Below, piece by piece: positions 1 to 7,453 of a DNA stretch of 37,185 bases (position 1 is the stretch's first letter; every line of letters begins with the position of its first letter). The position numbers were made by a program, and so were the translations under genes. The DNA lies in assembly GCA_031283105.1 (NCBI GenBank), contig JAITCL010000103.1, positions 1 to 37,185 of the forward strand, read 5' to 3'. Below the pieces are notes generated by a model. It made no database searches. It was not told the origin of the DNA and saw only the letters and a program-made list of their open reading frames with translations. This DNA is from Treponema sp. Lineage in GTDB: Bacteria; Spirochaetota; Spirochaetia; Treponematales; Breznakiellaceae.

Positions 1-546
1 CTTGTGGACGATCATGATATAGACTTTACTCAGGAGATGCTGGTATCGCCCGTTTTCCGTTATTCGCTCATCATGGGGAAAATACTCGGCTCCGGCTTTG
101 CGGCAATATTCAGCATGGCGGGAACTTTGATTGTCGGATTGGTTATGGGCATAACACTGCCGTTAGACAAATTACTTTTGATTCTCGCTTTATCGCCGCT
201 AATGTGTTTATCCGGCGGAGCGCTTGCGATGATAATCATCGGGCTTATAAAAAACAAAAAAGCCGCAAACCTCGCCGTGATGCTCATCATCATGCCGCAA
301 ATGTTTCTTTCGGGCGCGATTATTCCCATTAATAATTCATCGGGAGCCCTCTTTGTTTTTAGCCGCATACTGCCGATGACCTATTGTCTTGATTTGATGC
401 GGTCGGTGGTTTATGCAGGGACGCCGGAATATGACAGCGTAGTAATGTTTAATCCTTTTATCAACTGCGCCGTTATTGTTACGTTGACGATACTATGCCT
501 TATCATTGGGACTTTCTTCTTTGCGCAATCGGAGAAAAACAGGTAG
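1..546 (+). CDS. ABC-2 type transporter permease, 5'-truncated
   Basis: The reading frame is open from the first base of the window, so the true start lies upstream; the GTG at 4 is only the first possible start inside the window. The visible 180 residues have the layout of the C-terminal half of ABC-2 permeases: a cytoplasmic segment with LVSPVFR and GKILG, then about five hydrophobic helices, a short loop with SGAIIPI, and a last helix before a charged tail (QSEKNR). Such subunits pair with an ATPase, which should be encoded upstream, and export drugs, lipids or glycans. The stop is 12 nt before the ECF sigma factor start, so the two are probably cotranscribed. The substrate cannot be read from the sequence. 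Confidence 0.85.
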   Translation, partial: LVDDHDIDFTQEMLVSPVFRYSLIMGKILGSGFAAIFSMAGTLIVGLVMGITLPLDKLLLILALSPLMCLSGGALAMIIIGLIKNKKAANLAVMLIIMPQMFLSGAIIPINNSSGALFVFSRILPMTYCLDLMRSVVYAGTPEYDSVVMFNPFINCAVIVTLTILCLIIGTFFFAQSEKNR

Positions 547-558
547 AATTGGAAATGT

Positions 559-1113
559 ATGGCGGATAAAGCGACAGAAATATATATAAGTTTAAAACAG
601 CGGCTGTTAAATTTTATCCGTTCACGGGTCAGCCGCATTGAAGACGCGGAGGATATTTTACAGGATGTGTTTTATCAATTCAGCCGCGTGGATAATATCA
701 TTAATCCGATAGAAAATATTTCAGCATGGCTCTACCGCGCCGCCCGCAACAGAATAATTGACCATCATAAAAAGAAAAAAGATGAACCGTTACCCGCGTT
801 ATACGATGAAGATACCGATGAGTACATTTTTGACGAGATAGCGGACATTATTTACGGCAAAGAGGCAACGCCGGAAACAGAAATGCTGCGCTCATTGGTT
901 TTTGAGGAAATACAAACAGCCCTTGCCGATTTGCCCAAAGAACAGCGTGAAGTTTTTGAGATGACCGAGTTGCTGGATTTTTCGGTAAAAGAAACTGCGG
1001 AAAAAACCCATACGCCGGTTAATACCGTTCTTTCACGCAAACATTACGCGGTAAAGTTTTTGCGGAAAAGACTGGAAGAATTGTATGCCGATGTTATGGA
1101 GAAGTACAAATAA
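559..1113 (+). CDS. ECF-type RNA polymerase sigma-70 factor
   Basis: A 184-residue protein with the two domains of extracytoplasmic-function sigma factors. Region 2 is at about residues 10-75, with DAEDILQDVF and then SAWLYRAARNRIIDHHKKK (core binding and -10 recognition). Region 4 is at about residues 118-175, with LPKEQREVFEM and a helix-turn-helix ending in VLSRKHYAVKFLRKRL (-35 recognition). The acidic 30-residue linker is normal. The ATG at 559 follows GGAAA at a short distance. No anti-sigma gene is visible: the stop overlaps an ATG (TAATG) that opens a frame of only seven codons (MWAILLV) before tenA. The gene probably forms an operon with the upstream ABC permease, which may be its target or its signal source. 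Confidence 0.92.
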   Translation: MADKATEIYISLKQRLLNFIRSRVSRIEDAEDILQDVFYQFSRVDNIINPIENISAWLYRAARNRIIDHHKKKKDEPLPALYDEDTDEYIFDEIADIIYGKEATPETEMLRSLVFEEIQTALADLPKEQREVFEMTELLDFSVKETAEKTHTPVNTVLSRKHYAVKFLRKRLEELYADVMEKYK

Positions 1114-1127
1114 TGTGGGCAATATTG

Positions 1128-1796
1128 TTAGTATGACATTTGCCGCTTATACGCCATATCCCAAAACAGGTATTCAAATTCAACGCTGGAGATAAAAATT
1201 TCCGCTATTTTTTCACGCTGTTTGTCTGTCATGTTTGAAACGAGATTATCAAGCGCGTCGTAGAACCATTCAAAAGAATCCGAAAATTCATCGCTGGCGT
1301 AATTCTCGATCCATGTTTTATAGAAGTTGCCGTCCAGACCATCGGCGTACTGCTCTTTCAGGCGTTTGGCGTAATCGGCGTATGTCCACGCGCAGGGAAA
1401 GACAGCGGCAAGAATTTCCGCCAAACCGCCTGTTTGACCGAACGCGAGCATATTGGCGGTGTACGCATTGTTATACAGCGAAGGCTTAACGGAAAGCATT
1501 TCTTCCCGCGTTACGCCAAAGCCTGCCATATACTCGCGGTGTAAATTCATTTCATTTGCGAGGATAGCATGCTGTATTGTGGAAAAGCGCGTCATCAATT
1601 CTTCCGTATCGGATTTTACAGCGGCTATGGCAAAAACTTTTGCGTACTGCAGCAGGTATTGGTAGTCCTGCAGCAAATAAAATTTAAATTTTTCCCTGTC
1701 CAGCGTACCTTTTCCGAGTTCCTGCACAAATGGGTGATGGTAACCTTCTTCCCAAACCTTTGCCGCTTTTGCTTTCAAACCTCTTGAAAATGACAT
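1128..1796 (-). CDS. tenA: TenA, aminopyrimidine aminohydrolase / thiaminase II
   Basis: This 222-residue all-helical protein matches TenA in length and in its active-site residues: D44 and Y47 (QDYQY), Y112, the catalytic C135 in FPCAWTYADY with Y139, and E206 in SSVEFEYLFWDMA. TenA hydrolyses aminomethyl-pyrimidine, a thiamine breakdown product, to HMP; some members also cleave thiamine. The ATG follows a strong GAGGAGGAG ribosome-binding site. It is the last gene of the riboswitch-controlled thi operon, 35 nt after the HAD gene. A small stem-loop sits at the end of that HAD gene. No ThiC or ThiG is encoded here, so the operon is built for salvage and TenA would feed HMP to ThiD. Confidence 0.95.
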   Translation of the reverse strand: MSFSRGLKAKAAKVWEEGYHHPFVQELGKGTLDREKFKFYLLQDYQYLLQYAKVFAIAAVKSDTEELMTRFSTIQHAILANEMNLHREYMAGFGVTREEMLSVKPSLYNNAYTANMLAFGQTGGLAEILAAVFPCAWTYADYAKRLKEQYADGLDGNFYKTWIENYASDEFSDSFEWFYDALDNLVSNMTDKQREKIAEIFISSVEFEYLFWDMAYKRQMSY

Positions 1797-1824
1797 AATT
1801 ACTCCTCCTCATTATATTAGTCCA

Positions 1825-1839
1825 CGGGCTTTCAGCCCG
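1825..1839 (-). other. Small stem-loop at the HAD/tenA junction
   Basis: Perfect 6-bp arms (CGGGCT / AGCCCG) around a 3-nt loop span the stop codon of the HAD gene. There is no U-tract after it on the minus strand, so it is unlikely to terminate transcription. It could stabilise an upstream mRNA end or tune translation of tenA, whose ribosome-binding site follows about 20 nt later. Confidence 0.4.
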
Positions 1840-2485
1840 GGGGCAGCGGCGCACTGCGAAAATCATCAATCGCGTAATCCGCTGTCTTTTTTATTTCTTC
1901 CCAATCGTTTGCCGATGTCTTGTCATACACGGCGCAGACGCTCATGCCGGCGCTTTTGGCGCTTTTTACCGCCGCGAGTATGTCCTCAAAAACCAGGCAG
2001 CCGCCGACTGGTACGCCGGTTCTTTGCGCGGCAAGCAGAAAAACATCGGGGCGTGATTTTCCATGCCCCGCTTCGTCCGTGTTACAAATAACGTCAAACA
2101 TAGTATCAATACCGTTGTTACGCAGTACGGGATCACAGAGTTCAGCGGACAGGGAAGTTGCGACCGCCAATTTTAGCCCGCGCTCCTTCAGCGTCATAAG
2201 GTACTCTTTGGCATAGGGCTTCATTTGCACTGTGTGGCTGTAGGCGTATGCCGCCATGTCGTTCCATTCGCGCATAAGGCCGTCAATGCTGTCCGATAAA
2301 GCAAAACGCTTAATCGTATAGGCGGCGGTTTCATGAAAGGTCATTGACGAAATAGCGTTCATGTAATCGGGCGGAACGGCGATTCCCCGCTTTCCCAGAA
2401 AATCAACATCAATTTGATTCCACACGCCCATTGAATCAAGCAGGGTGCCGTCAAGATCAAAAATATACGCCTTATATGCCTTCAT
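1832..2485 (-). CDS. HAD-superfamily phosphatase in the thiamine operon
   Basis: A 217-residue HAD hydrolase of the beta-phosphoglucomutase-like subfamily (helical cap after motif I). Motif I is FDLDGT with nucleophile D10 and D12; motif II is the VATS segment; motif III is the lysine of GKSRPD; motif IV is FEDI. Its start overlaps the thiE stop by 4 nt (ATGA), so it is translationally coupled. Its position between thiE and tenA suggests a phosphatase acting on thiamine monophosphate or on an HMP/thiazole phosphate. In plants, the TMP phosphatase TH2 is a TenA-HAD fusion, which supports the first option; that is inference, as HAD sequences do not reveal substrate. A general sugar-phosphate phosphatase remains possible. 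Confidence 0.85.
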   Translation of the reverse strand: MKAYKAYIFDLDGTLLDSMGVWNQIDVDFLGKRGIAVPPDYMNAISSMTFHETAAYTIKRFALSDSIDGLMREWNDMAAYAYSHTVQMKPYAKEYLMTLKERGLKLAVATSLSAELCDPVLRNNGIDTMFDVICNTDEAGHGKSRPDVFLLAAQRTGVPVGGCLVFEDILAAVKSAKSAGMSVCAVYDKTSANDWEEIKKTADYAIDDFRSAPLPPG

Positions 2486-3123
2486 TGTACGCCCATTGTG
2501 TTTTTGAACAGCGTTTTCAATTCACGCGCCGCGCCGCAGGGGTCTTTTTGGGAAACAACAGCGGAAACAACGGCTATTCCGTCAATTCCTGTTCCCGCAA
2601 AAAGCGGCACGGTGTCTTTGTTAATGCCGCCAATCACCACAATAGGGATTTTGATTTCCGCGCGTATCCGGCGCAGTTCATCCATACCGGTAAGGTTTGC
2701 GTCTGTTTTAGTACCGGTTGCGAACATCGCGCCCACGCCCAGATAATCAGCGCCCATAGCGGCGGCGGCAGCGGCTTCGGCCACATTGCCTACCGAAACG
2801 CCGATAATGGCGTCTTTTCCCATTATACGGCGCACCATTTCAAGAGGCAAATCCTCCTGCCCGATATGTACGCCATCCGCGTTTACCGCTAACGCAATAT
2901 CGGCGCGGTCATTGATAATCAGCGGTACGCCGCGATCCGCCGTAATCTTGCGCACCCGTACGGCGGTTTCATAAAATTCGCGCGAGGAAGCGGTTTTTTC
3001 CCGGAGTTGTACCACCGTACAACCGCCGGAAACCGCCTGCTCCACACATTCTTCAATACTGTTAGCCGCCATAAGTTTCCGGTCTGTCACCAGATACAGG
3101 CTGTAATCTATGTTACTCTTCAT
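2482..3123 (-). CDS. thiE: ThiE, thiamine-phosphate synthase
   Basis: ThiE joins HMP pyrophosphate and hydroxyethylthiazole phosphate to form thiamine monophosphate. The 213-residue TIM barrel shows the family motifs in order: YLVTDR near the N-terminus, VVQLREK (pyrophosphate side), INDRADIALAVNADGVHIGQ, the GVSVGNVAEA segment, LGVGAMFATGTK and the phosphate-binding IGGINKDTV. I place the start at the ATG at 3123, because the longer frame to 3156 adds residues that resemble no ThiE and overlaps thiM more deeply. It overlaps the thiM end by 11 nt and its stop overlaps the HAD start, so expression is tightly coupled. Confidence 0.96.
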   Translation of the reverse strand: MKSNIDYSLYLVTDRKLMAANSIEECVEQAVSGGCTVVQLREKTASSREFYETAVRVRKITADRGVPLIINDRADIALAVNADGVHIGQEDLPLEMVRRIMGKDAIIGVSVGNVAEAAAAAAMGADYLGVGAMFATGTKTDANLTGMDELRRIRAEIKIPIVVIGGINKDTVPLFAGTGIDGIAVVSAVVSQKDPCGAARELKTLFKNTMGVQ

Positions 3124-3931
3124 GGTATCTCGCCATTTTTTCAAGGGTCGCGGCATCCATGCGGCTTATCGCGTCATGGAGCGCGATGCGGAAACTGCCG
3201 TTCCCGCGCTGCCCTGAGTTTTCGTAAGCCAATTCACCCGCGATGCCCATACACAGCATGGCGGCAATCGCTGCCGCAAAAGGTTCATCCGGCGCGGCGG
3301 CGCAAAAAGAGCCGATAAGCGATGAACACATACAGCCTGTGCCGGTCAAGTTACCCAGCATGGGATGCCCGTTTTCCACATAGACAATTTTTGCGCCGTC
3401 TGAAATGGTATCAACAGCGCCGCTTATCACCACCACACAGCCCAATTTCCGCGCCAGCGCCTGCGCGGTAAGACCTGCGCTGCCCGCTCCGGCGATGTCG
3501 CTGTCCGAAGCGTCTACTCCCTTTGTCTGCGAACTTAAACCCGCGACAAATTTAATTTCAGAGATATTTCCGCGGATTACGCTTAACTTTACCGCGCTTA
3601 TTATAGACGCGGCGGTATCGTTGCGTAAATTTGAAGCGCCCGCACCTACCGGGTCAAACACAACGGGAATTCCTTTTGCGTTAGCCGCTTTTCCGGCGGC
3701 AATCATTGACGGAATGGTACGCTCATTGAGCGTCCCCATGTTCAAAACCACCGCTCCCGCGATTGCTGCAATATCAGCCGCTTCGCCGATAGCTTCCGCC
3801 ATTACAGGCGACGCTCCGATAGCAAGAGTGATGTTGGCGCAGTCATTCACCGTTACATAGTTGGTAATGTGATGCACCAGCGGTTTGTTTTCCCGCACCT
3901 TGTTCAACAGGACGGCATAGGGATTAGACAT
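3113..3931 (-). CDS. thiM: ThiM, hydroxyethylthiazole kinase
   Basis: ThiM phosphorylates the thiazole alcohol salvaged from thiamine. The 272-residue ribokinase-like protein shows HHITNYVTVNDCAN near the N-terminus, the DPVGAGAS segment, and the anion-hole/catalytic GTGCMCSS segment. The start at 3931 (ATG after AGAGAGAAAG) is preferred over an upstream ATG at 4012, which would lie deep inside thiD. The gene overlaps thiD by 8 nt and thiE by 11 nt. Together with ThiD and TenA it marks a salvage route rather than de novo synthesis. Confidence 0.96.
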   Translation of the reverse strand: MSNPYAVLLNKVRENKPLVHHITNYVTVNDCANITLAIGASPVMAEAIGEAADIAAIAGAVVLNMGTLNERTIPSMIAAGKAANAKGIPVVFDPVGAGASNLRNDTAASIISAVKLSVIRGNISEIKFVAGLSSQTKGVDASDSDIAGAGSAGLTAQALARKLGCVVVISGAVDTISDGAKIVYVENGHPMLGNLTGTGCMCSSLIGSFCAAAPDEPFAAAIAAMLCMGIAGELAYENSGQRGNGSFRIALHDAISRMDAATLEKMARYHEE

Positions 3932-4745
3932 TTTCTTTCTCTCTGAAATAAGTTTCGTATAACGCATAAAAATGATGCGTCGGCCCATTGCCCTTTCCCA
4001 GTCCGGGCGCATGGATAATTGCCGTATTTATGTACGCTTTTGCGCTTTCAACCGCTTTCTGAACCGTAAATCCCAGCGCAAGATTTGCAGCAATCGCCGA
4101 AGAAAACGTACAGCCGGTTCCGTGGGTGTGTTTGGTATCTATCCGCGGCGACGGGTATTCATAAAATTTTTCCCCGTCAAATAAAATATCGGTCGCGTCT
4201 CCCGCGTTACTGTCGAAGTGTCCGCCTTTAACGACAACCGCGCGGCAGCCCATCGCGAAAATACACCGCGCCGCTTCCCGCATATCGTCATGCGTTTTAA
4301 TGGTCATGCCCGACATTTTTTCGGCTTCGGGAATATTCGGCGTTATCAAATCGCCTAACGGTACAACTTCTTTAATCAGCGTACTGATAGCGTCCATCTC
4401 CATCAGAGGAGCGCCGTTTTTCGCGTACATAACCGGGTCAATAACCACATTGCGCGGCTTCCATTCCCGCAGTTTTCCCGCGACAGCCAGCATGGTTGGG
4501 CGGCATGAAAGCATTCCAACTTTTACCGCGTCGGGCGGAATGTCTTCAAACACTGCGTCAATCTGCTTTCCGATAATGTCAGGGCGAATATCCTGATACT
4601 CAATTACACGGAATGTGTTTTCCGCGACAACCGAAGTAACCGCCGTCATGCCGAAAACGCCGTGCGCCGAAAATGTTTTCAAATCAGCCTGTATGCCCGC
4701 GCCGCCGCTGCAATCAGACCCCGCGATACTGAGCGCTGTTTTCAT
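3924..4745 (-). CDS. thiD: ThiD, HMP/HMP-phosphate kinase
   Basis: ThiD phosphorylates HMP twice to HMP pyrophosphate, the ThiE substrate. The 273-residue ribokinase-fold protein begins with ALSIAGSDCSGGAGIQADLK and carries the DPVMYAKNG segment and the C-terminal catalytic GTGCTFSSAIAA segment. It is the first gene of the operon, and its AGGAGG ribosome-binding site at 4754-4759 lies just downstream of the riboswitch terminator. Expression should therefore depend on antitermination when TPP is low. Confidence 0.96.
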   Translation of the reverse strand: MKTALSIAGSDCSGGAGIQADLKTFSAHGVFGMTAVTSVVAENTFRVIEYQDIRPDIIGKQIDAVFEDIPPDAVKVGMLSCRPTMLAVAGKLREWKPRNVVIDPVMYAKNGAPLMEMDAISTLIKEVVPLGDLITPNIPEAEKMSGMTIKTHDDMREAARCIFAMGCRAVVVKGGHFDSNAGDATDILFDGEKFYEYPSPRIDTKHTHGTGCTFSSAIAANLALGFTVQKAVESAKAYINTAIIHAPGLGKGNGPTHHFYALYETYFREKENV

Positions 4746-4766
4746 TCTAATTTCCTCCTAATGCCT

Positions 4767-4801
4767 AAAAAAAGGCGCTTCCCCATACCAAGGAAAGCGC
4801 C
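4767..4801 (-). terminator. Riboswitch-controlled intrinsic terminator
   Basis: On the minus strand, a GC-rich stem (GGCGCTTTCC pairing with GGAAGCGCC, one bulged base, about 9-nt loop; 4774-4801) is followed directly by seven U residues (4767-4773). It lies between the TPP aptamer and the thiD ribosome-binding site. This is the usual place for the expression platform of a transcription-attenuating riboswitch. Confidence 0.9.
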
Positions 4802-4823
4802 TGACAATCTTGCGATACCATCA

Positions 4824-4922
4824 TTTGCTTCCTACGCTGGTATTAACCAACAGGTTCAAAGGGTCAGGTTTTACCTTCTCAACTCATCGGCGTTCTACAG
4901 AACGCCAGAGTTCCCCTGCAAA
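4824..4922 (-). promoter_or_regulatory. TPP riboswitch (THI element)
   Basis: The minus strand shows the conserved TPP aptamer core: a GUUGAGA element, then ACCCUUUGAACCUG, then UUAAUACCAGCGUAGGAA. Helix P1 closes between UUUGC (4918-4922 region) and GCAAA (4824-4828). An optional extra hairpin (GGCGUUCU / AGAACGCC) sits in the P3 arm. With TPP bound, the downstream terminator is expected to form and shut off thiD-thiM-thiE-HAD-tenA. The aptamer begins only 8 nt after the stop of the upstream lipoprotein gene. Confidence 0.95.
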
Positions 4923-4930
4923 CATTCAAC

Positions 4931-5656
4931 TTACTTCCACATTACATCATAAATCAACGGCTTTTCAAGTACTAAAAGGTCCAGCAGGGGAATTGCAAAT
5001 TCCGCCCTCCTGCCGGAAAAAGTCCCGCCCCTGACGCTTTGTACCGTACCGGGGAAATCAATAAAAGTGCGGATAGATGCCTGCGCAATTTCATCGGCTA
5101 TGCCTTTTCCGTAAACGGAACCGACCAGCATCAAATACTCCGCTTTGGTCAATGCTTCGCCGGTTGCCAGCGGGGCCATGAGAGCGGCGAGATAATTGCC
5201 CACTTCGGGGGAAAGGAGGCTAAGTATCTCCGGCCCCGAATTACGGTTAACATTAACGACACACCGGCCTCCAGCGGAACCCTGTTGAAAAACAATAAAG
5301 TTGGGAGTTTTCGAAGCCTGCGTTCTATTGCCGGTTTTACCTCTGGCAAGAAAATCACTAACCCGCGAAATCTGTACCGGGCCCTGAATGGCAGCCGGCG
5401 CAATGTTTTTCAATGAAACCGAAGCAACGCCCGGCGCCGATGACATGGAGGCGGCTATGGCAGGGCCGTCCAGAATCAGCGCGTCCGGTTGCGCTGTGCC
5501 GGAGAGCCTCATAATGAGTCCCGTCATGGTTGGTTCAAGAGCGGCGTAAATCTGTAAATCCGCCTGCCCGTCCCCTTTCAGGGAACCGCTAATCTGTGCG
5601 GTACAGGAGACAAAAAACAGCGCAAGAAACGCCATTACGGCGGATATTCTATTCAT
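4931..5656 (-). CDS. Putative lipoprotein of unknown function
   Basis: A 241-residue protein with a short N-region, a hydrophobic stretch and a spirochaete-type lipobox ending FFVSC at residue 18, so it is probably a lipid-anchored envelope protein. The rest is rich in alanine and small residues, with no motif I can name; there may be a helical segment around the KAEYLMLVGSVYG region. It is followed at once by the TPP riboswitch of the thi operon but has no visible thiamine link. Its own predicted promoter places transcription initiation at or next to its ATG, and there is no ribosome-binding site, so it may be translated from a leaderless mRNA. I do not recognise a function. Confidence 0.75.
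   Translation of the reverse strand: MNRISAVMAFLALFFVSCTAQISGSLKGDGQADLQIYAALEPTMTGLIMRLSGTAQPDALILDGPAIAASMSSAPGVASVSLKNIAPAAIQGPVQISRVSDFLARGKTGNRTQASKTPNFIVFQQGSAGGRCVVNVNRNSGPEILSLLSPEVGNYLAALMAPLATGEALTKAEYLMLVGSVYGKGIADEIAQASIRTFIDFPGTVQSVRGGTFSGRRAEFAIPLLDLLVLEKPLIYDVMWK
4941..4968 (-). promoter_or_regulatory. Predicted sigma-70 promoter of the thi operon
   Basis: On the minus strand, TTGAAA (4963-4968) and TGTAAT (4941-4946) are separated by 16 nt, each matching the consensus at five of six bases. The start of transcription would fall near 4934, a dozen bases before riboswitch helix P1. The promoter lies entirely within the last codons of the lipoprotein gene. It is a sequence match only. 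Confidence 0.55.
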
Positions 5657-5662
5657 AGAACC

Positions 5663-5691
5663 ATTATAACAGTTCTGGACATAAACGGCAA
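5663..5691 (-). promoter_or_regulatory. Predicted sigma-70 promoter of the lipoprotein gene
   Basis: On the minus strand, TTGCCG (5686-5691), a 17-nt spacer and a perfect TATAAT (5663-5668). The expected transcription start is 6-7 nt downstream, which coincides with the A of the lipoprotein ATG at 5656. Confidence 0.6.
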
Positions 5692-5719
5692 TGAGTGGTA
5701 GATTTCCTCAGGGGGCTGT

Positions 5720-7429
5720 ATGAGTGTTCCGTATACTGAAAAACCCTGGGCCTTTTTGAATGATTACCGGGGAAAGGCATTTTCAGGCGAATGGCCGGCG
5801 CTGCCGGAAATGTTTAAAATTACCGTTTCCCGCTATCCTCAGCGGTCATGCTTTACCGTTTACGAGCCTGACCGGGTCAGCCTGAACTACACCGAAGCCC
5901 TGCAGCGCGTTGAGTCGCTTGCCCGCTGGCTGCACAGCAAGGGCATACGCAAAGGCGACTGCCTTGCGGTAACGGGTAAAAACAGTCCTGAATGGGCTGT
6001 AGCCTACCTCGGAATTCTTTTTGCGGGGGCTATTGTTGTCCCCATTGATTACCAGCTTAAAACAGATGAAATTGATCTCTTGATAAAAACCGCCGGGGTA
6101 AAAATACTTTTTGTTGATGAAGAAAAACACGATCGTTACGCGCAATCACCCGGCGAACTGGCCGAAGTGATTTCCCTTAAAAAAGGTATTGGAACGTATA
6201 TCTATAATTTAGACGGGCCGGAAGCAGATATTGAGCAAGCCGCTGAAACAGACATTGCGGCAATTTTGTTTACATCGGGAACCATGGGGAATCCCAAGGG
6301 GGTTACGCTGACCCACCGGAATATCGTCTCTGACTGTTATCTCGCCCAGGGGACTCCCCTCCTTATTTATCATACCGACGTGTTTTATGCGATACTTCCC
6401 CTCCACCATTCCTACACCATGCTGGCGGTTTTTATTGAGACTATTGCAGTCGGGGCAGAGCTGGTTTTTGGCAAACGTATGGTAACCAGTCAAATGCTCA
6501 AGGAATTGAAAGAAGGAAAAATCACCATGCTGCTGGGCGTGCCCATGCTGTTCAACAAAGTTTTGACCGGAGTCCTTCGGGGGATAAAAGGGAAAGGCCC
6601 CATTGTCTACGGGTTGATTTCTTTTTTGATGGGCATTTCAGGGCTTATCAAAAAAGTGTTTAAGGTAAATCCCGGCAAAAAAATGTTTGGGTTTATTTTG
6701 GAAAAGGCCAGCCTTACTTCGATAAGAATCTGCATCTGCGGCGGCGGCCCCCTTGCCCCCAGCGTGTTCAAAAAGTATAACCAGCTTGGCATCGATTTTG
6801 TGCAGGGCTACGGCCTCACTGAAACTTCACCCATCATTACGATTAACCCCGTTGAGCATTACAAAGAAACCAGCGTCGGCAGGCCCTGCTCCCGCGTTGA
6901 CATGAAGATACTGAACCCCGATGAACGGGGCGTAGGCGAAGTGACTGTTAATGGCCCCATGGTAATGAAGGGTTACTTTAACATGCCGGCGGAAACCGCC
7001 GCAGCTTTTACCGCTGACGGCTATCTTAAAACCGGCGACCTGGGTTACATGGACAGTGAAAATTACCTGTACCTCACCGGCAGGGCGAAAAACATGATCG
7101 TTACCGAGGGGGGCAAAAATGTTTACCCCGAAGAAATTGAAAACGAGTTCCAGCTTTTTGAAGAAATCGAACAGATTTTGGTACGGGCCTTTGTACTCGA
7201 AAAAAAATCAAAGAATGAAATTATAGAGGCGCTTGTTTTCCCCAACCCGGAATTCAAAGATCAAAACGGAGATACCCCTTCCAAAGAGCAGATGAAGGAT
7301 CGCATCGACAAGATTATTCTTGAAGTAAATCAGCGGCTTCTCCCCTATCAACGGATTGAGCGGACAACCGTTTTGGACAAACCAATGGAGATGACCACTA
7401 CCAAAAAAATAAAACGCAGCCAACTGTAG
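5720..7429 (+). CDS. Long-chain acyl-CoA synthetase (AMP-forming)
   Basis: A 569-residue member of the adenylate-forming superfamily; it activates a fatty acid to acyl-AMP and then acyl-CoA. Motifs in order: P-loop-like LFTSGTMGNPKGV (about residue 195), LPLHHSY, GGGPLAPSVF, GYGLTET (A5), LKTGDLGY (A7), TGRAKNMIVTEGGKNVYPEEIE (A8) and the catalytic lysine region TTTKKIKR at the C-terminus. All catalytic motifs are present, so it is probably active. A GGGGG run 5-10 nt before the ATG is the likely ribosome-binding site. A hydrophobic stretch near YGLISFLMGISGLIKK suggests membrane association, usual for FadD-type enzymes. Whether the product feeds phospholipid synthesis or lipoprotein acylation cannot be told. 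Confidence 0.9.
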   Translation: MSVPYTEKPWAFLNDYRGKAFSGEWPALPEMFKITVSRYPQRSCFTVYEPDRVSLNYTEALQRVESLARWLHSKGIRKGDCLAVTGKNSPEWAVAYLGILFAGAIVVPIDYQLKTDEIDLLIKTAGVKILFVDEEKHDRYAQSPGELAEVISLKKGIGTYIYNLDGPEADIEQAAETDIAAILFTSGTMGNPKGVTLTHRNIVSDCYLAQGTPLLIYHTDVFYAILPLHHSYTMLAVFIETIAVGAELVFGKRMVTSQMLKELKEGKITMLLGVPMLFNKVLTGVLRGIKGKGPIVYGLISFLMGISGLIKKVFKVNPGKKMFGFILEKASLTSIRICICGGGPLAPSVFKKYNQLGIDFVQGYGLTETSPIITINPVEHYKETSVGRPCSRVDMKILNPDERGVGEVTVNGPMVMKGYFNMPAETAAAFTADGYLKTGDLGYMDSENYLYLTGRAKNMIVTEGGKNVYPEEIENEFQLFEEIEQILVRAFVLEKKSKNEIIEALVFPNPEFKDQNGDTPSKEQMKDRIDKIILEVNQRLLPYQRIERTTVLDKPMEMTTTKKIKRSQL

Positions 7430-7453
7430 TTGGATAACTGTAGTCAACCAATT

